From assembly GCA_935421135.1 (NCBI GenBank), contig OW285188.1:20003233-20067232 (forward strand): a stretch of 64,000 bases of DNA, read 5' to 3'. The DNA comes from Bugulina stolonifera (lineage: Eukaryota; Bryozoa; Gymnolaemata; Cheilostomatida; Bugulidae). How positions within the stretch are numbered: position 1 is the stretch's first letter; the number at the start of each line of letters is the position of its first letter. Below are positions 1 to 11,299 of this stretch, one piece after another. Below the pieces are notes generated by a model. The model did no database searches. It was given only the letters and a program-made list of their open reading frames with translations, and was not told where the DNA came from. The position numbers and the translations under genes were made by a program.

Positions 1-1365
1 TACCTACTTACCAAAGAGGATAACTCCAACTGACCAAAGATCTGCTTTAGCATCGTAGTGTTTTTTATATATAATCTCTGGAGCCATGTAGAGGGGAGAA
101 CCTTTCAGGTACGACGTCTTAACGTCCCCAACTATATAGTGAGCAAACCCGAAGTCTACAAGAGCACAGGGTAGACAATAGATGATACACATCATTCGAT
201 AAGTTTCGTGAAATATTTGAGTAATAAAATGGTGTTAGTGTCAAACATCTACCTGCTATAGTTTTAGTTCAAAACATGTATGCTTACCTGCGATACAGTG
301 TTATTGTCCAACATATAAAATGTAGGTGTACCTGCGATTTTAAGTATTGGTCTTCGTTGTCCAGTAAGAAGAATGTTTTGTGGTTTCAGATCAAGATGAG
401 TGACATTCTTCTCTCTCATGTACTGCAGAGCTAAGGCTAAACAGTAATTAGATCACATATCATATTACATTGAGCTAGAAATAAAAAAACATAATAACAC
501 ATGCATGTTTATTATAAATCAAAGTAACATAGACCAACTGTTAATGATTGTTATGTTATAATTGTTTATTCTTATAATTTCGAGCAAAGTCTCACTTCAC
601 AATTTCTGTTTTTGGTATTACTAGAGAATGAATTATGGTAATATGCATGGTTAACCAAAAATATATTTTCCATGTATACCTATCTGTTGTAGAAACTTCT
701 TTACGATGTTTTCATGCAGAGCTCTCTTTTGTTTAAGGAATGAAGACAAGTCACCTCCTTCACAAAACTCTGTGATAATATAAATGTAGTTGCTGTCCCA
801 CTCAAAGTCTTTCAATTGAACAATGTGATCGTGTTTCAGCAGCTTTAGCAATTCAATTTCTGTGAGCAGATTCTCTGTAGATGTTTTGTTCAAACTACTT
901 TTTAGAACACATTTAATAGCTACAGTATCCCTCTCTGTTGTCTGAAATAATATACAACATGATAGGCCTATTAATAAAACAACAAAAACATGTAGCCTAT
1001 GCATGACGAAGAGTGAAGGCAATCCAATGAATATAAGTCTATAAGACAGAGTGGTGGAAAAAACAAAGCCCTGTAGTTTGAAGCAATAGTCAAATACTTA
1101 TTCTGGGTTCAATGGCAATGTATAAATTGATATTCAGTCTAAGGTTCAAGTTGAATATTAGATAAGATTACTTTCTTACCTTTTTAAAAGCTTTGTACAC
1201 GGTGGCATAGGTCCCACTACCTAATCGTTCAGTAAACACATAGTCCGAAAGGTTAGGTAGAGGAAATCTACCTGTGCTTGGTCTTCTGACACTGCTTCCT
1301 GGCCGGGAGTTTATTGGTCTGGGATGAGTGTTAGATGTAGTGTGGTGATTTGAATTGTTGGCCAT
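1..1365 (-). CDS. ULK3: ULK3-like serine/threonine kinase, 5' part (runs off window)
   Basis: N-terminal part of a protein kinase of the ULK family; ULK3 acts in autophagy and Hedgehog signalling in vertebrates. Exons on the minus strand: 1365-1180, 941-680, 436-332, 155-12, with a donor at 11-10, so more exons lie left of base 1. All phases agree (0, 1, 1, 1). After about 40 low-complexity Ser/Pro/Arg residues comes the glycine loop (LGSGTYATVYKAF), then the VAIK lysine, ENLLTEIELLKLLKHDHIV, EFCEGGDLSSF, the catalytic loop HLDLKPQN, the DFGF magnesium motif (DFG with Phe after) and GSPLYMAPE. HLDLKPQN and the wording around the glycine loop point to ULK3 rather than ULK1/2. The start ATG at 1365 has a strong CACCATGG context. 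The C-terminal MIT domains expected for ULK3 are outside the window. The N-terminal Ser/Arg-rich extension is longer than in vertebrate ULK3. Confidence 0.9.
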
Positions 1366-2227
1366 GGTGATCACATCTATATTTAAGAAACACTATAGTT
1401 AAAATTATTAACATAAAATATGAATTTGTTGGTTTGGTGACGGAGTTAGCAGATTTTAAATGGTGGAGCATATGAACCGAAATTAAAATACTTTTAACAG
1501 AAATTAAATTGAAACAAGCAGTAGTCGGTACTAGCAACTGAAGTACAAAAGTTGTTTCAAGTAGTCTAATCTATTTTTATATTCCAAAGAAAACTCTTTT
1601 TTTATAAATTACCATTAACTAAATCATAAATAAAATATAAATATAAAATAGTTTTTATATTCTATGACTATACACTAGACTATTGACAATAGAAGAATAT
1701 TCATATTTTTTAATTATTATAATTATTAAATTATAATTATTACAAAAATATTATCTTCTTCTTTCTCTTTCATCAAATATAATACTAAATCTTCATTGAA
1801 ATAGACGGTACACGCAATTAATTTAAAAAAGGGTTAGGTGGCCTATACCAGTTTCAGTTTCCAAAGCAAACTTTTTATTTATCATAATCAAGGCTGTGAT
1901 CTTACTCAAGACTTTCGCAACTAATGGAAGGACAAAGGTCGCTCCCACTAGCATACAATGTAGGATCAGTGGCAAGCAACCATCTTTCTAGGTTTTACAA
2001 ACAAAAGAGCAATAGACCTTGACATAGTAATCAAAACAGTAATATTTACGTGCAATAAGCTTATAGGCCCGTTGATTAAATATTTATTATTTGAAGAACC
2101 TATAGCTAATATTGCATTTGTGGGCGTGTCGCTTCAGCAACCAGCCTTGAAGCAAAAATGATAGTCTTGTCTATATTATCATTGGGTGTATTTGTAACCA
2201 CCATTAAATATTTTGTTGGAAGAAAAA
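1366..2227. other. divergent intergenic region between ULK3 and GST gene 1
   Basis: Head-to-head spacer of about 860 bases. It is AT-rich, with an A/T-only stretch around 1690-1750. I see no coding exon. The right end carries a GC-rich box at 2116-2130 that recurs before the second GST gene. The spacer presumably holds both promoters; no TATA element stands out. Confidence 0.5.
2116..2130 (+). promoter_or_regulatory. conserved box ATTTGTGGGCGTGTC upstream of GST gene 1
   Basis: The 15-base sequence ATTTGTGGGCGTGTC lies about 100 bases before the ATG of GST gene 1. The same 15 bases occur at 5527-5541, about 65 bases before the ATG of GST gene 2, where neighbouring non-coding sequence is otherwise little conserved. 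GGGCGTG resembles KLF/Sp or EGR zinc-finger sites. A second shared word, CCTTGACATA, occurs further upstream of both genes (near 2020 and 5430). Confidence 0.55.
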
Positions 2228-4736
2228 ATGCTTCGTGCATATATTGATTTTATATCGCAACCATCTAGGGCACTGTATATGTTCTTAAAGTTCACACAAA
2301 TCCCACATACTATTTGTAAAGTAGCAGTTTCCAAAGGTATAGTCAAATCTCACTTCTGTATACTTCTTACCATTAGCTAGGACAGCTAGGTTACTATTAC
2401 AATGACGTAGTGTTCAAAGTGTGGTTATATGGGAGTATACGGCGTGTACCCACCTAAACTTTAGTGGGTACACGGCCAGCAGGCGTGTACCCTCATGTTA
2501 ATGGCTAGGTGTTTCCATAAAGTCATAAGCACATGGGTTTGAATCCCATCAAAGCACCATTTTTTTCATTTTAGTATTTCACTAATTTATTTGCTACTAT
2601 AAATGGATAGCTGTACAATACTAATCTGTAAGATGGGATTACTGCATGTGGAATTCTAGATTCAACTATAGGGAATGCCCTAAGATTGCATGCATGGTGT
2701 ACCCACCTCATTTTTTCCACTTTGAACACTGCAATGACGCTGTTATCATAATATGTACATACTTATTACAATAGAGAATCTGGGCTATATGTCTTGTCCA
2801 CACAGGGCGAATATTGTTGTATCCACTCTGACTATAGCATGAGTGGACTAGTTCCTTCATTCTCAAAGCCTCTAGTGCCACTGTGACTGTCAGGCAAATG
2901 TATAATCTGAAAATAATTTTGTATGGACAACTCTTCTATTTGAGAAATTCTCAAAAAAATGTGTTGTACTACCAGATATTATTTCGTGAGACACATGCTA
3001 AATTGTGGAGAAGTTCTATCATGTAAATGGGTGTTAAGGACTTGCGGTCTGTGTCTAGGCCTATATGCACAGTTATACCAGATGGTGCATGCCTAGACTA
3101 CCCACGCCTTTCTTGCCCAATTGTTATGTGCGATCAGCACCAACCCATTCAGTAAGCATCAACCTGCATTATAGTTTTAGCCACTTCAGGTTGGTAAACA
3201 GCATCGAAACGAGCTGTTACTGTCAACTTGTTGTGATACAGCGAATGAGCCAATGTCATATTTGCTTGTAGATATGGGTAATGGTTGCCATAACAATCAT
3301 CATTTTGGTATAATTTATACTTTTGGTAGTTTTACAATGTGTGGCATTCTGCTTGAAGCTAAACAAGAGACATATAGTCACTAGTCAAACTAGTTGATCC
3401 ACTTAAACCCAGTGTGTACTGCTTATGGGGTTTTATCGCCAATCAGATTGTAGCAACATGTTGATACATCTGTTTCCTTGTAATTTAAGGTGAGCAGAGA
3501 AAACCAGAATATGCCAAAATAAATCCTTTCAAGGCTGTGCCAGCAATTGATGATGATGGATTTTGTCTGTCAGAAAGGTAGTAACTTAACAGTTTCAATA
3601 GCTCTATGATATTATTAAAAGGCCAGAGGTACTTGACCTGTGTTATTCGATCATCTCTGTATGGAGATTGGTTATATTATGCACATTACTTTGCATTTTA
3701 GTATGTTACAAACCTGTATATGAATTTGTGACACTGGCTGTATGTAATAGTCGTTTGACTTTATATCGGAATGTGATTTTTCAATTTGACTCAACCAGAA
3801 GCATCTAGCTTCTGCCTTCTGTAATAAACTAAAGTTTGCAGTAGGCTTATACATTTATATTTGAACTAGATTATTACTGCTGATTTATGTAACTCACATG
3901 GGTAATCAAATAATAGATGTGGTCTATTTAGTTAATCAAACAGTTTATTTCATACAGGTGATAGCATACTAACTTTTACCTTTTTTCAGTGTAGCAATCT
4001 TACAATATCTGTGCAGTAAACACAATATTGACTCTCTCTATCCTAAAGACCTGCAGCAGCGAGCTAAGATTGAGGCTTTCACTCATTGGCATCACTATAA
4101 TCTACAACTGGTCACTGCACAGCTTTCTGTCACCATGGTATGTCCATTACAATACTGGAGAACTTCATCTGGATAATATATTATAATATTTACAGTTTTA
4201 TGAATATGATATAAATGTATTATTAAATTTTGTAACATTGTATATTTTGTGTGTCATTGTTCTGTGACAGCGGGCTACTTATGGACCAAGGAATATAATT
4301 GCACTATTTTATGCCAATACCTGCTTAAACTTATTTTATTTGACCATGATCTCTCTCATCTTGTCAGGCCAGAATTTTCCTCTATTTTCAGGTAATGGAA
4401 CCTCTTCGAACTGGCAAACCGGTAGATGACAAAAAAGTTCAGTTCTATGACAGTATGCTGAAATCTTCACTTGGAAAACTAGAAGGAGTTTTCTTAAAGG
4501 ACACTCCGTTTATAAACAGTCATTCACTTTCTATTGCCGACTTCCTATGTGTTTCTCATGTGATGCAGGTAAAGCTTGGCCTCAAAATGAATACTAAGAA
4601 CTATCCAAAAATTGAGGAGTGGACCCAGCTAGTAAGAGAGTCAATAGGTTCTTCTATATTTGATGATGCTCACGTTGTTATTGCCAAAACTGGTGAAAAC
4701 ATCAGAGCTACTCAAATCCCTCCTCCAAAGTTGTAG
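2228..4736 (+). CDS. theta-class glutathione S-transferase, gene 1
   Basis: Cytosolic glutathione S-transferase, 229 residues, conjugating glutathione to electrophiles. Exons 2228-2336, 3490-3577, 3990-4137, 4392-4736; phases 1, 2, 0 are consistent. The N-terminal thioredoxin fold holds DFISQPSRALYMFLK, with the theta-class catalytic serine in SQPSR, followed by KINPFKAVPAI (cis-proline) and the glutathione-binding SESVAILQYL. The helical domain includes SIADFLCVSHVMQVK. Length and motifs match theta GSTs (about 240 residues) and not mu, alpha or pi. Intron 1 carries a 324-bp hAT MITE. The gene is followed in tandem by a paralogue with identical intron positions. Exon 3 is far more similar between the two copies than the rest. 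The substrate cannot be told. Confidence 0.88.
2408..2731. mobile_element. hAT-type MITE with 8-bp target duplication
   Basis: A 324-bp non-autonomous element inside intron 1 of GST gene 1. It is bounded by the 8-bp direct repeat CAATGACG (2400-2407 and 2732-2739). Terminal inverted repeats read AGTGTTCAAAGTG at the left (from 2409) and, as reverse complement, at the right (to 2730), preceded by T or C. Eight-base duplications are typical of the hAT superfamily, whose termini usually begin with CAG. Inside is a second hairpin of GTGTACCCAC with GTGGGTACAC, and a tRNA-like stretch with an A-box-like word (2502-2512) and a B-box-like GGTTTGAATCC (2536-2546) followed by a T run. No transposase is coded. 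Confidence 0.75.
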
Positions 4737-5526
4737 GCATTGTCCAATAGTTTTACGAGAAACATTATAGAATAATCATATTTGACAATGAAATACATCT
4801 TATGAGCAATTTACCCTAGTTATATCAATGTGCAAGCTCATCATAAGTAAACTCTATATTGATATTTTGTATTATAAAAATGAAAGAGAAGGAGTTCTAG
4901 TATTTTTACATTAAAAAACATGTAGATTGATAATGTTTAACAACAAATATTTTTGAACAGGTGATCAGCATTGTCATTTCACAATATGTAGTATACATGT
5001 ACGTGCACATATATATATCTGATTCTTGACCAATACTCAAGAGTGTTGTGCTTCTGCACTCATCAGTTGTATGTACAAGAATCCTAGTTAACTAAATTAG
5101 AATATTACAGGCTCCACTTAATTATATTTCGTTGAGAGCAACACTCTCAATCTTGAATTACTTTTGTATATAACTTTGTTTATTGTGCAATACAATACAG
5201 TACATTTACTGACAACACACATGTTTTCTAATACAAAAAATATAAACTTGCCTCAAGAATCAAGATTGAAAACTCAGAATCTGGTGGTACAGCTTATGCA
5301 ACTTCAGATTTACATGTAGTTAGCAGTTATTTACGGAGTTATCTTCTATATCTTGATAGCAACATAGAGAAGATAACTCTATAATTGCATAAATCCATGT
5401 TCGGACCTTACAAAAGCAAGAACTATAAACCTTGACATAAATAGTGTTCTGTAGATTTTACGGCTGATACCGTTGATCCACTCGTTGTATAATGTTAACC
5501 ATTCAAAACTCCGTGGCTAGCATAAT
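4737..5526. other. spacer between the tandem GST genes
   Basis: AT-rich spacer with no coding exon seen. It holds the 3' end of GST gene 1 and a hairpin at 5335-5380 whose arms read GGAGTTATCTTCT and AGAAGATAACTC. It ends in the promoter of GST gene 2. Confidence 0.5.
5335..5380. repeat. foldback hairpin of the GAGTTRTCTTCT family
   Basis: Imperfect inverted repeat with arms GAGTTATCTTCT and AGAAGATAACTC. Related words occur repeatedly in the window, for example near 8240, 24865, 29985, 34575, 35530, 57315 and 62620. This indicates a dispersed short repeat family. A related copy lies inside the 166-bp element at 35482-35647. Confidence 0.5.
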
Positions 5527-5541
5527 ATTTGTGGGCGTGTC
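5527..5541 (+). promoter_or_regulatory. conserved box ATTTGTGGGCGTGTC upstream of GST gene 2
   Basis: Exact 15-base copy of the box at 2116-2130, here about 65 bases before the ATG of GST gene 2. Preservation after the tandem duplication suggests a functional promoter element or shared ancestry of the promoter. GGGCGTG resembles a KLF/Sp-type site. Confidence 0.55.
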
Positions 5542-5605
5542 ATATTCCAGTCGGAGATCGCCAAACCCAAGTTTGGTATTCATTCAAACTTATATTTAAA
5601 AAAAA

Positions 5606-7362
5606 ATGCTGAAAGCATATCTTGATTTGATGTCACAGCCGTCTCGGGCTTTATACATATTTTTAAAGTACACAAAGATTCCTCACACTATCCACCAAGT
5701 GGCACTTAGAAATGGTAAAATGAAATTTAATGAAGCTTATTTTTATGTACAAGAAAATTAAATAGAAATAATATTAAATATAATATAATTTAATAATAAT
5801 TTCAAATAATAACATTATATAGCGGTTATTTATTATTTTATAGTATTCAATAAATATAACTATTTAAAGTATGTAAATTCAGATTATCTCAGCTCTGTGT
5901 CTCTAAAATGTAAACATAGTAGTGCATGCAATGAAATATAAATGTCTGCTGTGGCTAACTTAGCTAGCAGTATCTCCGAAGCTCTGTATTTTGTTGTTAG
6001 CATATGGCTTGTGTCAGCCACCGCTAAGGCTCCTTTTCTCTAGGTAGAAAAACTTATGTAATACACGCATCCACTCATACACATGCATATCTTCCAAATT
6101 GACACTACACACAAATCTGCCATAGAAGTGTAGTACTACTTTACTAAGTGGTCGGATGTTATACTTATATTCCTACTTTAGAATGGTCAAATTCGGTACT
6201 ATTAGTGTTGTGGTGCAGTTGGATGCATAATATTTATAGGAACATTTAGTTGAGTTAAACTACAATGATATCAACTATAATCTCATAATAACACTGTTAG
6301 ATTTTTAATATGCTGAGACGAGGGCCAAGTCAGTCACCGCAGCATTGTCTTGTTCTCAGTTTTCGGAAACCATTATAATTATTTTATGTACAAATAATTG
6401 AATTTCTTCAGCTCTGATTTAATTGACATTACTACTCACAAAAAGCACCCTTTAATGTGCATGTATATTACTGAATTGTTTGTTTGGCTGCGAATCTAAA
6501 CTGTATTAATATCATTTGTAGGGGAGCATCTTCAACCCGAGTTTGTTAAAATAAACCCCTTCAAGGTTGTGCCGGTAATAGAGGATGATGGTTTTCGACT
6601 TCCTGAGAGGTATGATAGATTACTCATGTCTTGGTGCTTCTAGCCATACTCTCATGTTTATGTGCATGTGTATATTTCCTAATGTTGCTTAAGAGGTGAG
6701 TAATTTATATGTAGTTTTTCAATCGTTTGTTTTGTAGTGTGGCAATCTTGCAATATCTGTGCAATAAACACAATATTGACTCTCTCTATCCTAAAGACCT
6801 GCAACAGCGAGCTAAGATTGAGGCTTTCACTCATTGGCAGCACCTTAACATTAGATTTGCTGGAGGAGGACTTTTTCAATCGCTGGTGTGTATTTTGAAA
6901 TTATGGAATATCTTATTGCAGGCATAATTATTGAAACTGAATGTGTTAAATTGTATGTTTATGCACACAGTGTTTGGTTTATTCCTAACAGAGTGCAAAT
7001 TTTAATTAATTTAGCTAATTCAACCAATGTTGACTGGAAATCCAATAGACCAGGCTAGAGTAGAACTAAGTCACAAAGTTTTGAAGGCTTCACTTAAAAA
7101 GATGGAAGAGATTTACCTCAAGGATACGCCGTATCTGAACAGCAATACACTGTCAATAGCAGATATGCTGGGAGTGTGTGAAGTAATGCAGGTGAAGATG
7201 GGACTGGGTATGGACATTGCTACTCACTATCCTAAAGTTGGTAAATGGATTGAGCTGGTCCGGGAGTCTGTGGGTTCCTCTCTTTTTGACGAAGCTCATA
7301 CGTTTATATTGAAGGGAGGTGCAAAGGTTCAAGCTTTGAAAATTCCAGTTCCAAAACTGTAG
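5606..7362 (+). CDS. theta-class glutathione S-transferase, gene 2
   Basis: Tandem paralogue of GST gene 1, 230 residues. Exons 5606-5714, 6522-6609, 6738-6885, 7015-7362. The first three exons have exactly the same lengths (109, 88, 148) as in gene 1. It keeps the catalytic serine in DLMSQPSRALYIF, KINPFKVVPVIEDDG, ESVAILQYLCNK and the helical-domain SIADMLGVCEVMQVK. The end of exon 3 reads HLNIRFAGGGLFQSL where gene 1 has YNLQLVTAQLSVTM, so the substrate-pocket helix has diverged sharply just after the near-identical block. Intact, with no disabling change seen. Confidence 0.88.
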
Positions 7363-7976
7363 TTTCTACATACTAATTTGTAATGGGTCTACTCACTGCT
7401 TGATTAATTATGATGATTTTTAGAATATGATATGGCCAAGTTTGTAGACAGCCTAACCATAGGATCAAATGCACATATAAGAGAACAGTGCTGAGTCATT
7501 TGTTAACCTGGTGGGTTTTGTTTTAAAGTCAATAAGTAGGAGCTAGTCTTTAGTTTGCTAGTTTATCTCTCTAGACTTCTGTAGAGTTTCCTCAATTAAA
7601 TAAGTCATGAACATGTCAAACTAGTTATGAAGTTATCCTCTCTCTTTCTGTGAGGTTAAGATATGTCTCTACACAGAGAGACAGGATTCATAGAGGACTC
7701 CCAAGTTATACTATGTAATTCCCAAATAGTGCATACAGTCATGGCATAACCTATTTACTTGTGTACATTGCTGGATGTAGATATATTATTATATTAAATA
7801 TAGAGCAATGGACATGCAGCAGAATCCATAAATCTCTGTGTCATATAATGCATGTAGTATTCTTTTATTGTTCCCATTATCTACAAACGCATACTAGTTG
7901 GAACATGCTGTAGGTGATATTCACAGTAATATTGTGGCACCGTGTTTCCTGCAACTGGAACTTATCTTTGGTCGAA

Positions 7977-9128
7977 TCAGACAAGATTGCACACTGAGTT
8001 TCGGCATGTTAAACCTGCAAAAACATAAAGTTGACATGTTGTACTCCCAGATGCCTGGCTTATTGCGAATGTTGCAATGCATAATTATAATTCTGCTCAC
8101 ATAACACATTGTAATAATTCCATCAATTGCCTACAACAACATATGAGCATGCATATTATTATGCGTCTCTGTTGTCCAAATATTTTGTTGAAGTTCCTGT
8201 TAATAGCCAAGGAGATTTAGCATTGTGCTTTTGAAACAGGAGTTGTCTTCCCTCTTGAAGTAAGAGAGAGTAGACAACTTAAAAATTTTATAAACCTTCA
8301 TTGGCATCGGAAATTCTAGAAAATATTTTCCCTTCAAAGAAACCTTCTGAATGCATATAACTATTATACCTTGAGCACATGGGCACCCTCTAGGGTAAGC
8401 GCCACCTTTCACTTGGAAATCACTACATCTGTCGCCAACCTGTCCATAGAGCGCACAACTCCTTCCTGCTAGTCCTGTACAGCATCCATTCAGACACTCG
8501 CTGCTGAACCTGCATGATTCTCCTTCATTCTACAACCAGTGGACAATAGACACGTGATATATTAGTCATGTTAGAATCATTTCATTCTGTAGTGGGTAGT
8601 TTGGGCACCAGGCTTACTAATCTAAACCAATCAGTATACTTACTGATTACTGATTGCCTAAACCAATCAGTATACTTACTGATTGGTTTAGGCAAATGGG
8701 CTTAGTGCCCAGGCTATCCAAACTCCTGGGCTAAGTAGTTGGTAGCTTGTTACACAAAATATTTTCAAAATGTACAACTAACTAATATAGGAATGTGTCA
8801 ACCATATGCAAGAGGGGGCAACACAGCATACATGTACCTTAGTAGCTTTGGGATAGCCTCCTATTGGTTGCTGTAATATACTTGACCAATCAACAGGTCT
8901 CTGCTCTATAACATCTGCCCCATGTATCTGGGAGGCACTACAATTACAAAAATGTATATAAAAACACAAAGTTGACTAATACATGTATACTAGTACTTAG
9001 TAAATTATGCTGATTAGTTTGACTTTATGCAACCCATATGGTGCTTAATTTTATGCTTAGCTCACCTATTATTGGATATAGGCTACCTACCCCAAGATTA
9101 AAACGCATGCAAAGACTGTGAGCTCCAT
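7977..9128 (-). CDS. secreted ten-cysteine protein, Dickkopf-C2/prokineticin/colipase fold
   Basis: Four-exon gene of 111 codons: 9128-9091, 8937-8838, 8529-8370, 8014-7977. Phases 2, 0, 1 agree at every junction and every boundary has AG/GT. Exon 1 gives a signal peptide (MELTVFACVLILG then GASQ). Exon 2 gives a linker without cysteine. Exons 3-4 hold ten cysteines at about residues 52, 58, 62, 63, 71, 81, 95, 97, 103 and 108: C-x5-C-x3-CC-x7-C-x9-C-x13-C-x-C-x5-C-x4-C. ESCRFSSEC, GCC, VGDRC and CPCAQGLTC match the pattern of Dickkopf Cys-rich 2, prokineticin/astakine and colipase domains. The protein stops three residues after the last cysteine. It lacks a Dickkopf Cys-rich 1 domain. The role (Wnt antagonist, cytokine, lipase cofactor or toxin-like) cannot be told. 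Intron 2 holds a foldback element. The gene lies tail-to-tail with GST gene 2. Confidence 0.8.
8595..8745. repeat. foldback (MITE-like) element in intron of the ten-cysteine gene
   Basis: Core 8655-8694 is a perfect inverted repeat: two 18-base arms (beginning TGCCTAAACCAATCAGTA) around the 4-base loop TACT. An imperfect copy of the left arm lies at about 8620-8637. Outer flanks continue as an imperfect inverted repeat (AGTTTGGGCACCAGGCTT at the left against GCCCAGGCTATCCAAACT at the right). No coding capacity; no clear target duplication found. Confidence 0.65.
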
Positions 9129-10475
9129 TTTACACATGTACATGAACAGGTATAAGTGTATGCCAATGTAAATGATCTATGTGCCAATCAACAATAATAT
9201 ACCATAGCTCTTTCATATTGTGAGAACAGCCAGCTGGAGGACTTCCGATTTTCAGGATATTACTTTATAATTATCCCTGTGGTTGAATATGACGACAGTG
9301 CTTGAAAAATTATAGCCCTACACTGTGCAAGCAGCCACTTGCCTAGAAAATTACAGTTGTAGCTAAGGATGCACAGATACCAGACTAGTACGTGAAAGTA
9401 ATGAATGAACTGAAGTTAAACTGAGCTGATATATGGTAATATGCCAAGTTCCACTGGGGAAACTCGGTATTTGGGTTGGGGATGTCTAGTCTGGGTGGGG
9501 TACCAAAAATTGAGGAAAATTGGGAAGTCTCCTGTAGAATCAGAAAGACTTAGTAGGTTCAGTAAGTCAGTAGGTCAGTAAGTCTAGTACTCCATTGGTC
9601 TATGTTTTATGTGCAATGTGCATGGGTACATGCAAATAGTGAGACAAATATACAACTAACGGAGTTGTGTTCTCTGAGCATAGAAAACTTCCGTATCATG
9701 GCAACCAATAGACCGAAACGCGTATGTTGTACTGCTACAATGTTTAATGCCCAGTCTTGCATATATAACGATGATAAATTGTAGGTAGACTGATTCTTTA
9801 AGCAACATTATATTCAGGACTAAAATTATATTTTCAATTTGCTTCACAGGATAGTCATTCTTTATGTATGGGAGATACATTTTAAACGAAGTATAGGCTT
9901 TTCAGCTGCTTACCAGCCCGTGCAAGTAAGTGATAGTAGAATAATGATAAAAAGAATTAACTAAATATTGCCTTGTTTTGCAGATAAACGATACTAACAA
10001 TGTAATGGTAATATTAATATAACATCGCAACTTTAATCTAAATACTCGGCTAATAATTATATAATGTGATGTAAATTGATCGTGCAACGTAGTTTAATTT
10101 TTATTTTCTGAATTTCAATGTTTAATTAATACCTTATATTGTTGCTGTTATTCATGGCAATTACTCATAACTGTTGTCAGGCTGCGATTTTTAATCAAAG
10201 TTTTAAAGGAGTTAATGTTTTAAGTTGACGAGATGGCATTAACAATTATTTGGCTTGCGTGGTTTGATCTGATGAAGGCTTGAGGCTCAATTTCTATTTG
10301 ATTACTAGTGCACCAGACTGGACTATCATAATGATACTAATCTTTAATGTCACAGTCATATCAATATAATACTGTTTAAATATTTTATTTGGCTGACTTT
10401 CCATAAAATAAGGTTTTGCGTATTTTTTAATAATCAGGGGCATTTTTTCAAGTTTTTAAACTGGGGTCTCCATAA

Positions 10476-10541
10476 GCCGGGGGTCCAGGGGGCCGCCTAG
10501 GCCCCCTGGCGGGGTCCGGGGCAGCGCCCCGGCCGCCGGAG
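10476..10541. repeat. GC-rich palindromic repeat fragment
   Basis: An abrupt island of G and C in A/T-rich surroundings. It contains two palindromes: CCAGGGGGCC (10485-10494) with GGCCCCCTGG (10500-10509), and CCGGGGC with GCCCCGG (10516-10532). It is preceded by GGGGCATTTTTTCAAG and followed by AGCTTTTTCAGCATAAC. The look is that of a mobile-element end, but I cannot assign a family. Confidence 0.5.
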
Positions 10542-11299
10542 CTTTTTCAGCATAACTCACAAAAAAAGAAGGGTTTTAGAACACTGCACACCGTTGCTTA
10601 AATCTCATGTTTATTGCAGCTAGATAGCACACTACTGAAAAAATATATTTAAGATTAGTTTGATTGCTAACTATATTGCCGGGTAGCGTCTATATCCAAG
10701 AACTTAATTAAGTTCAGAATAGTACATTCAAAGTACATGTAATTACTAAAAAACTGAGTCTGGGTCATGCAAGACCCAGAAGTGTGGGTGCGACTTTTAT
10801 AGCTAGGCTGTGTGTAGGGGTTCTGGTTAGTGTCATGAGACTGTATCTGGGAAGGCCAGAGAGAGTACCTGATATCCTAGCTGGAAAGAGTAAGAAACTG
10901 TACGAGTTAACTTCAGTAAGATAACTTTATTGAACAACAGTCTACAGAAAACCAAAGCTAGAATGAAAAATTGTGCTCCCAATATATGAATTATAGTTCT
11001 CAACCAAGGTCACAAGGTCAAAAATGCGATAAATCAAAAAGCCAAAAAGGGTCCGAGCTATAATAGGTACAAACTGGTCTCGAATTACAAGTATAATAAA
11101 ATGTATAACTACATATCAAAAAGACTATCGGCACATTTCAGAGATGAATACATAGCAATAATCGATATCATATATGTTTACAGGAAGGGCAATAAAAGAT
11201 AACCAAAAATGGGCAACATGTATACTTGTGATTCACACGATAAAGCAGTCAAATAAAGACAATGCGGATGCTTACTTCCAATTATATCTGAAGTTATAG

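Noticed and set aside
2502..2560. A tRNA gene suggested by GGTTTGAATCC and an A-box-like word
   Set aside because: The acceptor arms do not pair and the A-to-B spacing is short; kept only as a tRNA-like part of the MITE.
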